22,519 nucleotides of DNA from Megasphaera sp. UBA5897 (lineage in GTDB: Bacteria; Bacillota; Negativicutes; Veillonellales; Megasphaeraceae). The notes under the pieces were generated by a model, which saw nothing but the letters and a program-made list of their open reading frames with translations, did no database searches and was not told where the DNA came from. The DNA lies in assembly GCA_002431345.1 (NCBI GenBank), contig DJEN01000034.1:1-22519 (forward strand), given 5' to 3'. Made by a program: the position numbers and the translations under genes. Shown here piece by piece: positions 14,200 through 21,874 of this stretch; the stretch's first letter is position 1, and every line of letters begins with the position of its first letter.

Positions 14200-14562
14200 T
14201 TAGAATTTTAAGCCAGCTTCACGAGCTGCTTCTGCAAGAGCAGCAACACGGCCATGATAAATATAACCGCCACGGTCAAATACTACCGTAGTGATACCTT
14301 TTTCAATAGCACGTTTTGCAACCAATGCACCAACTAATTTTGCGCCTTCAGCGTTGCCGCCGCTGACGTTCTGTTCTTTGATTTCTTTATCCAACGAGCT
14401 GGCAGAAACCAAAGTTACACCGTTCTGGTCATCAATAACCTGAGCGTAAATATTTGAAAGGCTGCGGAATACATTCAAACGGGGACGTTCAGCCGTGCCG
14501 CTGATATGCTTGCGCAAGCGCCAATGACGTTTTAAACGAATTGCATTCTTACTGGATTTCAA
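14200..14562 (-). CDS. rplR: 50S ribosomal protein L18 (TTG start)
   Basis: L18 binds 5S rRNA and docks it on the central protuberance together with L5. The product is 120 residues with RLKRHWRLRKHISGTAERPR (about 9-28), LNVFRSLSNIYAQVIDD and the C-terminal FDRGGYIYHGRVAALAEAAR. A GTG three codons upstream (14571) would be fused to the ribosome binding site AAAGGAG (14571-14577), leaving no spacing. The TTG at 14562 stands 8 bases after it and gives a family-length protein beginning MKSSKNAIRLKRH, so it is preferred. Confidence 0.94.
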   Translation of the reverse strand: MKSSKNAIRLKRHWRLRKHISGTAERPRLNVFRSLSNIYAQVIDDQNGVTLVSASSLDKEIKEQNVSGGNAEGAKLVGALVAKRAIEKGITTVVFDRGGYIYHGRVAALAEAAREAGLKF

Positions 14563-14597
14563 GGAATTCACTCCTTTCTATAATCAAGCTACGTTAC

Positions 14598-15140
14598 TTA
14601 TTTTTTCGTGCCAGCTTTGCCGGCTTTACGACGAACATGTTCGCCAACATAACGAATACCTTTTCCTTTATACGGTTCAGGGAGACGATAGCCGCGGATT
14701 TTAGCAGCAAATTCGCCAACTACTTCGTTATTTGCACCGGATACTACGATCTGCGTAGCGCTCGGGCATTCAATGGTAATGCCTTCCGGAGCTTCCAATT
14801 CGAGGGGGTGGGAGAAGCCGAGAGTTAAGGCAAGTTTTTTGCCTTTCATCTGTGCTCTGTAACCAACACCAACGATTTCCATTTCTTTTTTGAAACCTTC
14901 TGTAACACCTTTTACCATGTTGGCAATAAGGGCACGAGTAAGGCCGTGCAATGCACGATGATTTTTATCGTCAGACGGACGTTCTACAGTAATGACGTTA
15001 TCAGCTACTGTAACTTTCATATCCTGGTGAAGCGTACGTGTGAGTTCGCCTTTCGGGCCTTTAACGGTAATCACCTGGCCATCGAGGTTTACATTTACGC
15101 CTGCCGGGATATCAATAGGCATTCTACCTACTCGAGACAT
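14598..15140 (-). CDS. rplF: 50S ribosomal protein L6
   Basis: L6 has two similar domains and contacts the sarcin-ricin region near the factor-binding site. The 180-residue protein begins MSRVGRMPIDIPAGVNVNLD, includes VKGPKGELTRTLHQDM in the first domain, and ends with the RNA-binding RLPEPYKGKGIRYVGEHVRR followed by a basic tail. The ATG has GGAGGTGTC just upstream and the gene follows rpsH by 17 bases. Confidence 0.98.
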   Translation of the reverse strand: MSRVGRMPIDIPAGVNVNLDGQVITVKGPKGELTRTLHQDMKVTVADNVITVERPSDDKNHRALHGLTRALIANMVKGVTEGFKKEMEIVGVGYRAQMKGKKLALTLGFSHPLELEAPEGITIECPSATQIVVSGANNEVVGEFAAKIRGYRLPEPYKGKGIRYVGEHVRRKAGKAGTKK

Positions 15141-15157
15141 ATTGACACCTCCAAATT

Positions 15158-15550
15158 TTACCAGACGTACGCAATAACTTCGCCGCCCAAACCAAGTTTA
15201 CGAGCTTGTTTATCGCTCATAATACCTTTGGACGTGGAAATAACAGCGATCCCTAAACCACCAAGAACTCGCGGGAGTTCTTCTTTGCCAGCGTATACGC
15301 GCAGGCCCGGTTTAGAAATTCTCTTAATGCCGGTAATAACCTTTTCTTTGTTAGAACCATATTTCAACGTAACTTTCAGCGCTTTGCCTTCGTTTACGGA
15401 TTCATAATTTTTAATAAAACCTTCTTCTTTTAAGATTTCAAGCACTGCAGCTTTCATCTTAGAAGCAGGCATTTCTACTTTTTCGTGATATGCCGAATTG
15501 GCATTACGGATTCTGGTGAGCATATCCGCAATCGGATCGGTCATTGCCAT
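15158..15550 (-). CDS. rpsH: 30S ribosomal protein S8
   Basis: S8 is a primary binder of the central domain of 16S rRNA; in E. coli it also represses the spc operon, which I cannot test here. The product has 130 residues: TDPIADMLTRIRNANSAYHE at the start, IKRISKPGLRVYAGKEELPR in the middle and the C-terminal GIAVISTSKGIMSDKQAR loop that grips rRNA. Two ATGs (15550, 15544) are in frame; the first is 10 bases from GGGAGG and is kept, giving one Met-Ala more than the common start. Confidence 0.97.
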   Translation of the reverse strand: MAMTDPIADMLTRIRNANSAYHEKVEMPASKMKAAVLEILKEEGFIKNYESVNEGKALKVTLKYGSNKEKVITGIKRISKPGLRVYAGKEELPRVLGGLGIAVISTSKGIMSDKQARKLGLGGEVIAYVW

Positions 15551-15579
15551 AATCTAAAAACCTCCCTTCATGAAATACA

Positions 15580-15849
15580 TTACCAGCTGGCTTTTTTAAC
15601 GCCAGGAATTTGTCCTTTATAAGCCAGTTCACGGAATGTAATACGGCAGATACCGAATTTACGCATATAACCGTGAGGACGACCGGTTACTTTGCAACGG
15701 TTGTGCAAACGTACCGGCGAAGCATTTGCCGGCAATTTAGAAAGTGCTTCATAGTCGCCGTTTGCTTTTAATTCAGCACGCAATTTTGCGTATTTGGCAA
15801 CCATTTTTTCACGTTTCTTTTCACGTTCAAGCATAGATTTCTTTGCCAT
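15580..15849 (-). CDS. rpsN: 30S ribosomal protein S14, long zinc-free form
   Basis: S14 helps assemble the 30S head beside S3 and S10. This copy is 89 residues and lacks the two CxxC pairs of the short (61-residue) zinc-binding type. In the corresponding part it has SPVRLHNRCKVTGRPHGYMR with a single Cys, and one more Cys in FGICRITFRELA. It is therefore the C-minus form. The N-terminal half is rich in Lys/Arg (MAKKSMLEREKKREKM). The ATG follows AGGAGGAT and rplE ends 19 bases upstream. Confidence 0.97.
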   Translation of the reverse strand: MAKKSMLEREKKREKMVAKYAKLRAELKANGDYEALSKLPANASPVRLHNRCKVTGRPHGYMRKFGICRITFRELAYKGQIPGVKKASW

Positions 15850-15868
15850 GTATGTTAATCCTCCTTAA

Positions 15869-16408
15869 TTACTTTTCAAAAGGCATACCCATCATTGTCA
15901 ACATGTCACGGCCTTCTTCGTCAGTCGTAGCAGTTGTTACGATGGTAATATCCATACCACGGGCTTTATCAACTTTATCATATTCGATTTCCGGGAATAT
16001 GAGCTGTTCTTTCAAGCCAAGAGTATAGTTGCCGCGGCCGTCAAAACCAGTAGCGCTTACGCCATGGAAGTCACGTACACGAGGCAGAGCCAAGTTCATC
16101 AATTTATCGAGGAATTCATACATCCGTTCACCGCGAAGCGTAACTTTGCAGCCAAGGTTCATACCTTCACGGATTTTGAAAGCCGCAATAGATTTCTTAG
16201 CTTTTGTAATGATTGGTTTCTGACCGGAAATAATAGTCATATCATTGACAGCAGCATCCAAAGCTTTGGAGTTGGTAACAGCTTCGCCAACTGCCATGTT
16301 GATAACAACTTTAGTAATCTTCGGAATCTGCATTACATTTTTGTAATTGTGTTTTTCCTGTAAACCTTTCACAACTTCGGAAAGGTATTTATCTTTTAAT
16401 CTGGACAC
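15869..16408 (-). CDS. rplE: 50S ribosomal protein L5 (GTG start)
   Basis: L5 binds 5S rRNA and forms the intersubunit bridge to S13. The 179-residue protein shows KNVMQIPKITKVVINMAVGE (about 25-44), GQKPIITKAKKSIAAFKIRE, VTLRGERMYEFLDKL and the GRGNYTLGLKEQLIFPEI stretch. An upstream TTG (16414) in frame lies only 2-3 bases from the ribosome binding site GGGAGGG. The GTG at 16408 has 9 bases of spacing and gives MSRLKDKY, matching the family's usual beginning, so it is chosen. Confidence 0.96.
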   Translation of the reverse strand: MSRLKDKYLSEVVKGLQEKHNYKNVMQIPKITKVVINMAVGEAVTNSKALDAAVNDMTIISGQKPIITKAKKSIAAFKIREGMNLGCKVTLRGERMYEFLDKLMNLALPRVRDFHGVSATGFDGRGNYTLGLKEQLIFPEIEYDKVDKARGMDITIVTTATTDEEGRDMLTMMGMPFEK

Positions 16409-16429
16409 TCTCAAGGCCCTCCCTTCTTA

Positions 16430-16747
16430 TTAGATAGCTTTGCCGCTCTTTACTGCTGTGCGGACTTTTGTACCGTCGGCCTGCTGAACCATTTTTACAC
16501 GGGTCGGTTTGCCGCTTTCAGGATCTACGAGCATAACGTTGGAAACATGAATCGGAGCTTCCTTCGTAATAATGCCGCCTTGAGGATTGTTCTGACTCGG
16601 TTTTGTGTGGCGCTTAACTTGGTTAAGGCCTTCTACTACGACGCGGTCTTTTTTCGGATATGCTGCGATGACCTTGCCTTTTTTGCCTTTTTCTTTACCA
16701 GCGATTACGATAACGGTATCGCCTGTCTTTACGTGCATTTTACCCAT
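16430..16747 (-). CDS. rplX: 50S ribosomal protein L24
   Basis: L24 starts assembly of the 50S subunit and sits near the tunnel exit. The 105-residue product contains the KOW motif region HVKTGDTVIVIAGKEKGKKG (about 5-24) and VVEGLNQVKRHTKPSQNNPQ, then the conserved GGIITKEAPIHVSNVML. A GTG at 16756 is open in frame but abuts the GGAGGAGG ribosome binding site (16756-16763). The ATG at 16747 lies 8 bases after it and is preferred; a further ATG at 16738 would give MHVKTGD. Confidence 0.95.
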   Translation of the reverse strand: MGKMHVKTGDTVIVIAGKEKGKKGKVIAAYPKKDRVVVEGLNQVKRHTKPSQNNPQGGIITKEAPIHVSNVMLVDPESGKPTRVKMVQQADGTKVRTAVKSGKAI

Positions 16748-16765
16748 TGAGAACACCTCCTCCGA

Positions 16766-17134
16766 TTATAATACTTCCGGAGCCAGGGAGATGATCTTCA
16801 TGAAATCTTTTTCACGCAATTCTCTGGCAACCGGCCCAAAAATACGAGTACCTTTAGGGCTTTTATCATTATTGATTACGACAGCTGCATTTTCGTCAAA
16901 ACGGATGTAAGAACCGTCAACACGGCGCAATCCTTTTTTCGAACGAACGATAACAGCTTTTACTACGTCGCCTTTCTTGACAACGCCACCGGGTGATGCA
17001 TCTTTAACAGATGCTGTAATGATATCACCAATGTTGCCATATTTACGATATGAGCCACCCATGACCTGGATGCACAAAAGTTTTTTGGCACCGGTGTTAT
17101 CGGCAACATTCAACATAGTTTCTTGCTGAATCAT
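16766..17134 (-). CDS. rplN: 50S ribosomal protein L14
   Basis: L14 is a small beta-barrel protein at the subunit interface, where it pairs with L19 and contacts helix 44 of the 30S subunit. The product is 122 residues, the standard size: MIQQETMLNVADNTGAKKLL at the start, GDIITASVKDASPGGVVKKG in the middle, and FDENAAVVINNDKSPKGTRI followed by GPVARELR. The ATG follows GGAGGTTAAGCC. The gap to rpsQ is 26 bases. Confidence 0.98.
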   Translation of the reverse strand: MIQQETMLNVADNTGAKKLLCIQVMGGSYRKYGNIGDIITASVKDASPGGVVKKGDVVKAVIVRSKKGLRRVDGSYIRFDENAAVVINNDKSPKGTRIFGPVARELREKDFMKIISLAPEVL

Positions 17135-17160
17135 GGCTTAACCTCCTAATTAATTCAAGC

Positions 17161-17415
17161 TTATTTAGCTGCTTCTACAATTGTCACTACTCTCCAATGT
17201 TTCTGTTTGGACAGCGGACGAGTTTCTTCAATACGAACGATGTCGCCTACATGGCATTCATTATTTTCATCATGTGCTTTGAATTTTACAGTTGAGATAA
17301 TCGGTTTTTTGTACAGCTTATGCTGTGTCTTATATTCTACAGCAACAACAACGGTTTTGTCCATTTTATCGCTGACAACTTTACCTACGCGGATCTTCCG
17401 TTCATTTCTTTCCAT
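17161..17415 (-). CDS. rpsQ: 30S ribosomal protein S17
   Basis: S17 is an OB-fold protein that binds the 5' domain of 16S rRNA early in assembly. A longer frame starts at TTG 17445, but the Shine-Dalgarno AAAGGAGG lies inside that extension. The ATG at 17415 gives an 84-residue protein of the usual size, MERNERKIRVGKVVSDKMDK, followed by TVVVAVEYKTQHKLYKKPI and VGDIVRIEETRPLSKQKHWR. The spacing from AGGAGG to this ATG is 12 bases, longer than in neighbouring genes, with no better start between. Confidence 0.96.
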   Translation of the reverse strand: MERNERKIRVGKVVSDKMDKTVVVAVEYKTQHKLYKKPIISTVKFKAHDENNECHVGDIVRIEETRPLSKQKHWRVVTIVEAAK

Positions 17416-17460
17416 CTGTGCTTGTGACCTCCTTTTAGATTCCAATTATGTACGTCGTTC

Positions 17461-17661
17461 TTAAGCCTGCGCTTTCAGTTCTGCTTCACGCTGTACCGTT
17501 TTGATGCGAGCGATAGTTTTCTTTACTTCACGAATTCGCATTGGATTTTCTAATTGGCCGGTCGCATATTGAAAACGGAGGTTAAACAATTCTTCTTTCA
17601 GGCTAACCACCTTTTCGTCCATTTCGGCAGCGCTCAGAGCACGGATTTCTTTAACCTTCAT
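17461..17661 (-). CDS. rpmC: 50S ribosomal protein L29
   Basis: L29 is a two-helix protein beside the exit tunnel next to L23. The product is 66 residues: MKVKEIRALSAAEMDEKVVS, then LKEELFNLRFQYATGQLENP and a second helix with IREVKKTIARIKTVQRE. Upstream GTG codons at 17673 and 17670 overlap the AGGTGG ribosome binding site; the ATG at 17661, 8 bases after it, fits. This places the start inside the end of rplP (11-base overlap), so ribosomes ending rplP can begin rpmC directly. Confidence 0.96.
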   Translation of the reverse strand: MKVKEIRALSAAEMDEKVVSLKEELFNLRFQYATGQLENPMRIREVKKTIARIKTVQREAELKAQA

Positions 17662-18088
17662 TTTGTTCACCACCTAATTCCTGACCTCTAACAACAAACT
17701 TCGTTTTAATCGGCAGTTTATGGCCGGCAAGACGCATAGCTTCACGAGCTATTTCTTCACTTACACCGCCCATTTCAAAGAGTACACGACCTGGTTTAGC
17801 AACTGCAACCCAATATTCCGGAGCACCTTTACCAGAACCCATACGTGTACCAGCCGGTTTAGCTGTGATTGGTTTATCTGGGAAAATTTTAATCCAAACT
17901 TTACCACCACGTTTAATGTAACGAGTCATAGCAATACGGGCAGCTTCGATTTGACGGTTGGTAATCCATGAAGGTTCAGCAGCAACCAAACCGAATTCGC
18001 CATGTGCTACTTTATTTCCGCGATGAGCCTGACCTTTCATGCGGCCGCGGAACTGTTTACGATATTTAACACGTTTTGGAATTAACAT
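17651..18088 (-). CDS. rplP: 50S ribosomal protein L16
   Basis: L16 lies near the peptidyl transferase centre and helps position A-site tRNA. The 145-residue product begins MLIPKRVKYRKQFRGRMKGQ, contains RGGKVWIKIFPDKPITAKPA and RMGSGKGAPEYWVAVAKPGR, where the Arg modified in E. coli L16 lies, and ends with the helix EEIAREAMRLAGHKLP and a Gly/Glu-rich tail. The ATG shares a base with the rpsC stop (TAATG), with GGGAGTG upstream. Confidence 0.97.
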   Translation of the reverse strand: MLIPKRVKYRKQFRGRMKGQAHRGNKVAHGEFGLVAAEPSWITNRQIEAARIAMTRYIKRGGKVWIKIFPDKPITAKPAGTRMGSGKGAPEYWVAVAKPGRVLFEMGGVSEEIAREAMRLAGHKLPIKTKFVVRGQELGGEQNEG

Positions 18089-18759
18089 TATGCTTCACTC
18101 CCTTCGTGTTTTTTCTGCGGAGCTTTTTTAGCTTCCGGCAAAATTTCACCTTTATAAATCCAGCATTTTACACCAATGCAGCCATAGGTTGTATGTGCTT
18201 CAGCGAAGCCATAATCAATATCTGCACGAAGTGTATGCAGGGGGATAGAGCCATCACGCAAGCTTTCGCTGCGGGCGATTTCAGCACCGCCAAGACGGCC
18301 GGAGCACATAATTTTGATACCTTTGGCACCCATACGCATAGTACGGCCAACGCACTGTTTCATAGCACGGCGGAAGCCAATACGGCGTTCAAGCTGGCTG
18401 GCAACATTTTCAGCAACGAGAGTTGCATCCATTTCAGCCTGTTTGATTTCAGCGATGTTTACATCAACAGCTTTGGTTGTGAAAGCTTTGAGTGCTTTTT
18501 TAATATCTTCAATACCAGCGCCGCCACGGCCAATTACCATGCCCGGTTTTGCAGTATGAATAATCAATTTAATACGTTTAGCAGAACGTTCAATTTCAAT
18601 ACGAGAAACGCCTGCGATGAACAACTGTTTCTTTAAGAATTCACGGATTTTTACGTCTTCATTCAGAAGTGTTGCATAATCCTTTTCAGCATACCATTTC
18701 GCATCCCAGGGTTTTACAACGCCAACACGAAATCCATGGGCATTAACTTTTTGACCCAC
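18088..18759 (-). CDS. rpsC: 30S ribosomal protein S3 (GTG start)
   Basis: S3 lines the mRNA entry tunnel with S4 and S5. The 223-residue protein begins MGQKVNAHGFRVGVVKPWDA; a type II KH domain is seen around IHTAKPGMVIGRGGAGIEDI (GxxG-type loop), and the C-terminal domain has GRTMRMGAKGIKIMCSGRLG and AEIARSESLRDGSIPLHTLR. The tail is short and rich in Lys/Glu/His. The start is GTG at 18759 with GGAGGGAAA in front; no ATG competes. Confidence 0.98.
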   Translation of the reverse strand: MGQKVNAHGFRVGVVKPWDAKWYAEKDYATLLNEDVKIREFLKKQLFIAGVSRIEIERSAKRIKLIIHTAKPGMVIGRGGAGIEDIKKALKAFTTKAVDVNIAEIKQAEMDATLVAENVASQLERRIGFRRAMKQCVGRTMRMGAKGIKIMCSGRLGGAEIARSESLRDGSIPLHTLRADIDYGFAEAHTTYGCIGVKCWIYKGEILPEAKKAPQKKHEGSEA

Positions 18760-18772
18760 TACGTTTCCCTCC

Positions 18773-19108
18773 TTATGCTCTTTCTTTTACGACAACAGTC
18801 AAGTGACTGGAATGTTTCAAAATTTTAAAAGCCTGTCCACGGCTGCGCGGATGAATACGTTTCATCGTGGAATCTTGGTCAACGAAAATTTCAGAAACAA
18901 ATAATTTATCTACGTTCATATCATTATTGTGTTCCGCATTTGCTACAGCAGAACGTAATGCTTTTTCTACTACACGGGAACCCACTTTCGGAGTGAATTT
19001 CAAGATAGAGAAAGCTTCGCCTACATTTTTGCCCCGAACCAAGTCAGCTACGATTCGAATTTTTCGGGGGGCAATGCGAATATGTCTAGCAATTGCTTTT
19101 GCTTCCAT
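18773..19108 (-). CDS. rplV: 50S ribosomal protein L22
   Basis: L22 sends a long beta hairpin into the exit tunnel, forming the constriction with L4; changes in the hairpin give macrolide resistance. The 111-residue product shows MEAKAIARHIRIAPRKIRIV, LVRGKNVGEAFSILKFTPK, then the hairpin region DSTMKRIHPRSRGQAFKILK, which looks intact. A TTG one codon earlier (19111) is possible, but ATG 19108 has ideal 7-base spacing from GGAGGT and is chosen. Confidence 0.97.
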   Translation of the reverse strand: MEAKAIARHIRIAPRKIRIVADLVRGKNVGEAFSILKFTPKVGSRVVEKALRSAVANAEHNNDMNVDKLFVSEIFVDQDSTMKRIHPRSRGQAFKILKHSSHLTVVVKERA

Positions 19109-19122
19109 CAAAGTTACCTCCC

Positions 19123-19398
19123 TTATTTAGTTACCTTTTCAGCTTTAGCATGGCCTTTGAATGTACGAGTCGGAGCAAATTCGCCCAACTTGTGGCCTAC
19201 CATGTCTTCCGTAATATAGACAGGTACGTGTTTCCGGCCGTCGTGAACAGCAATCGTATGTCCTACGAAGCTAGGCAAAATCGTGGATGCACGGGACCAG
19301 GTTTTTACTACTTTTTTTTCATTGGCTTCATTCATAGCATCAATCTTTTTGAGGAGATGAAATGCTACGAATGGGCCCTTTTTAACGGATCTGGACAC
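19123..19398 (-). CDS. rpsS: 30S ribosomal protein S19 (GTG start)
   Basis: S19 is in the 30S head with S13, near the A site. The 91-residue protein begins MSRSVKKGPFVAFHLLKKID and contains IVP-like core strands as STILPSFVGHTIAVHDGRKH followed by VPVYITEDMVGHKLGEFAPT, all standard. The start is GTG at 19398, 6 bases after AAGGAGAT; the family's MSRS beginning confirms it. Confidence 0.98.
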   Translation of the reverse strand: MSRSVKKGPFVAFHLLKKIDAMNEANEKKVVKTWSRASTILPSFVGHTIAVHDGRKHVPVYITEDMVGHKLGEFAPTRTFKGHAKAEKVTK

Positions 19399-19420
19399 TT
19401 ATTTATCTCCTTTCCACAAC

Positions 19421-20248
19421 CTATTTACGTCTCTTCACAATAAACTTATTGGAAGCTTTTTTAGATTCACGAGTCTTAACGCCATATGCAGGTTTACCCC
19501 AAGGAGTAACCGGACGTTTACGGCCGACAGGAGACTTGCCTTCGCCGCCGCCATGCGGATGATCGCACGGGTTCATAACAACACCGCGGTTGCCTGGGCG
19601 AATGCCTTTCCAACGGGAACGGCCAGCTTTACCAATTGTAATGTTTTCATAGTCCGTATTGCTTACAACACCGATAGTTGCACGGCAACGGATATGAACC
19701 TGACGCAATTCACCGGAAGGAAGACGAAGCAGTGCATAGTTTCCTTCTTTAGCCATGAGCTGTGCAGATTCACCGGCAGAACGTACCATCTGAGCACCTT
19801 TGCCGATTTTAAGTTCTACATTGTGTACTAATGTACCGAGAGGGATATTAGCGAGCGGCAATGCATTGCCGATTTTAATATCGGATTCAGGACCGCTGTA
19901 AACAACGTCGCCGACTTTCAAGCCGTTCGGAGCAATGATATATTTCTTTTCGCCGTCTGCATAGAACAGAAGAGCGATGTTTGCAGAGCGGTTCGGATCG
20001 TATTCAATCGTCGCTACTTTTGCAGGGATATTATCTTTAATACGTTTGAAGTCAATCAAACGATAACGGCGTTTATGGCCGCCACCTTGATGACGGACAG
20101 TCATTCGACCGCTATTATTACGACCGCCTTTGTTGGTAACTTTAGCCAGCAAAGATTTTTCCGGTTTGGACGCCGTGATTTCTTCAAAAGTCGAAACTGT
20201 CATGAAACGACGGCCAGCGGAATACGGTTTAAATGATTTAATGGCCAT
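19421..20248 (-). CDS. rplB: 50S ribosomal protein L2
   Basis: L2 is among the most conserved 50S proteins; it is needed for subunit association and lies close to the peptidyl transferase centre. The 275-residue product has the N-terminal GRNNSGRMTVRHQGGGHKRR, the OB/SH3-like core with GTLVHNVELKIGKGAQMVRS, and the C-terminal loop VVMNPCDHPHGGGEGKSPVG that contains the histidine implicated in peptide-bond formation in E. coli. The ATG follows GGAGGAGGC. rplW is 31 bases upstream. Confidence 0.98.
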   Translation of the reverse strand: MAIKSFKPYSAGRRFMTVSTFEEITASKPEKSLLAKVTNKGGRNNSGRMTVRHQGGGHKRRYRLIDFKRIKDNIPAKVATIEYDPNRSANIALLFYADGEKKYIIAPNGLKVGDVVYSGPESDIKIGNALPLANIPLGTLVHNVELKIGKGAQMVRSAGESAQLMAKEGNYALLRLPSGELRQVHIRCRATIGVVSNTDYENITIGKAGRSRWKGIRPGNRGVVMNPCDHPHGGGEGKSPVGRKRPVTPWGKPAYGVKTRESKKASNKFIVKRRK

Positions 20249-20279
20249 TTTGGTGCCTCCTCCTTTATTTCGTTATTCC

Positions 20280-20564
20280 TTAAGCTCCTTCAAAGAATTC
20301 GATGGTTTCGCCTTCCTGAAGTGTTACGATGGCTTTTTTATAGTCCGGGCGTTTGCCAACATACTTGCCCATGCGTTTGAATTTGCCCATCGTACGAAGA
20401 GTTGCTACGCTTTTGACTTTGACATCAAAAACAGCTTCTACGGCTTTACGGATTTCGATTTTATTTGCATGGAGCGGTACCTTAAATGTGTACTTGCCAT
20501 CAGACATCATCATTGTTGTTTTTTCAGTGATGACCGGTTTTAATAAGAGATCGTGCATGTTCAT
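20280..20564 (-). CDS. rplW: 50S ribosomal protein L23
   Basis: L23 stands at the tunnel exit and is the docking site for trigger factor and the signal recognition particle. The 94-residue product begins MNMHDLLLKPVITEKTTMMM, with KYTFKVPLHANKIEIRKAVE and VKSVATLRTMGKFKRMGKYV, ending in the strand EGETIEFFEGA. The first ATG abuts the rplD stop (TAAATG), and its Shine-Dalgarno GGAGGTGC lies inside the end of rplD, which suggests coupled translation. Confidence 0.97.
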   Translation of the reverse strand: MNMHDLLLKPVITEKTTMMMSDGKYTFKVPLHANKIEIRKAVEAVFDVKVKSVATLRTMGKFKRMGKYVGKRPDYKKAIVTLQEGETIEFFEGA

Positions 20565-21188
20565 TTATGCGAGCACCTCCTCAATCTTGGCTACAGCGCT
20601 CTTTGTAACAAACAGCTTTGTGTAGTGAAGCAAATCAAAGATGTTGATGCCTTCCGTAGAAACAGCTTTAACACCTGTGATGTTGCGGGCACAACGAGCA
20701 ACGATTTCATCGTTGTCTGTAACGAAAAGAACTTTTTCACCAGCAAATTTGAAGTTGTTGATGACATTTACAATTTCTTTCGTTTTCGGAGCTGCGAGAT
20801 TGATTTCGTCTAATACGAATAATTCGTTTGTATTTACTTTATCGCTTAAAGCGGATTTAACAGCCAAACGTCTAGCTTTACGCGGCATTTTCTGTGCGTA
20901 AGAGCGTGGATGCGGACCCCAGATGGTGCCGCCGCCAACCCACAATGGGCTGCGAGTGCTGCCTACACGGGCCCGGCCGGTTCCTTTTTGTTTCCAAGGT
21001 TTTCTGCCGCCGCCACGAACCAAACCTCTGGTTTTCGTGGAATGCGTGCCTAAGCGTTCATTTGCGAGCTGACGAAGAACGGCCTGTCTCATGACAGCTT
21101 CGTTCACTTCAACGCCAAATACGCTATCGTTCAATTCAATTTCACCGGTCTGTGCGCCGGTAATATTATACGTGCTTACTTTTGGCAT
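20565..21188 (-). CDS. rplD: 50S ribosomal protein L4
   Basis: L4 reaches into the exit tunnel opposite L22; in E. coli it also represses the S10 operon through its leader RNA. The product is 207 residues. The extended loop region is visible as RGLVRGGGRKPWKQKGTGRA and RVGSTRSPLWVGGGTIWGPH, and the globular part has VLFVTDNDEIVARCARNI and the C-terminal IFDLLHYTKLFVTKSA. The ATG follows AGGAGGATAAAT. Whether it regulates this cluster is unknown; the leader before rpsJ is a candidate target. Confidence 0.98.
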   Translation of the reverse strand: MPKVSTYNITGAQTGEIELNDSVFGVEVNEAVMRQAVLRQLANERLGTHSTKTRGLVRGGGRKPWKQKGTGRARVGSTRSPLWVGGGTIWGPHPRSYAQKMPRKARRLAVKSALSDKVNTNELFVLDEINLAAPKTKEIVNVINNFKFAGEKVLFVTDNDEIVARCARNITGVKAVSTEGINIFDLLHYTKLFVTKSAVAKIEEVLA

Positions 21189-21221
21189 TATAATTTATCC
21201 TCCTTCCTGTATATCAACAAA

Positions 21222-21860
21222 TTAGCGGGGTTTGACAGTATCGCGAATCATTACAAGGCTGCCTTTCGCGCCCGGAATGCCACCTTTAACCAAGATAAGG
21301 TTTTTGTCCATATCTACTTTTACGATAGAAAGATGGAGAACTGTTGCCTGATTGCCACCCATTTGCCCAGGAAGTTTTTTACCTTTGACGACTTTACCGC
21401 CGCCACCACTGATCATAGGTCCGAGAGAACCAGGTTCACGATGAGATTTGGAACCGTGACTCATTGGCCCGCGATGGAAACCGTGACGTTTGATAGTACC
21501 TGCAAAACCTTTACCTTTGCTGGTGCCAATTACGTCGACGAGATCGCCGCTTGCGAAAATATCAGCTGCCAGAGTTTGGCCAACTGTATAATCCGGCGTA
21601 TCTGTCAAACGAAATTCGCGAAGATACTTTACAGGAGCAACGCCTGCTTTGTCGAATTGACCCTTAACGGGTTTTGTCAGATGTTTTTCTTTGATTTCGC
21701 CATAGCCTAACTGAATGGAGTTGTATCCGTCAGTGTCAACTGTTTTAACACGGACAACTACGTTCGGGGAAGCTTCGACGACTGTTACAGGAACAACTGC
21801 GCCTTCTTCAGTGAAGACCTGAGTCATACCTAATTTTTTACCCAAAATAGCTTTAGACAT
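21222..21860 (-). CDS. rplC: 50S ribosomal protein L3
   Basis: L3 is one of the proteins that start 50S assembly, and its long loop comes near the peptidyl transferase centre. The 212-residue protein begins MSKAILGKKLGMTQVFTEEG, with VIGTSKGKGFAGTIKRHGFH and GPMSHGSKSHREPGSLGPMI forming the loop, and the C-terminal half carrying MGGNQATVLHLSIVKVD. The ATG follows GGAGGAGGTGCG, and rpsJ ends 14 bases upstream. Confidence 0.98.
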   Translation of the reverse strand: MSKAILGKKLGMTQVFTEEGAVVPVTVVEASPNVVVRVKTVDTDGYNSIQLGYGEIKEKHLTKPVKGQFDKAGVAPVKYLREFRLTDTPDYTVGQTLAADIFASGDLVDVIGTSKGKGFAGTIKRHGFHRGPMSHGSKSHREPGSLGPMISGGGGKVVKGKKLPGQMGGNQATVLHLSIVKVDMDKNLILVKGGIPGAKGSLVMIRDTVKPR

Positions 21861-21874
21861 AATCGCACCTCCTC

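Noticed and set aside
14563..14571. GTG start for rplR
   Set aside because: The GTG is fused to the Shine-Dalgarno AAAGGAG with no spacing; the TTG three codons later has 8 bases of spacing and yields the family length.
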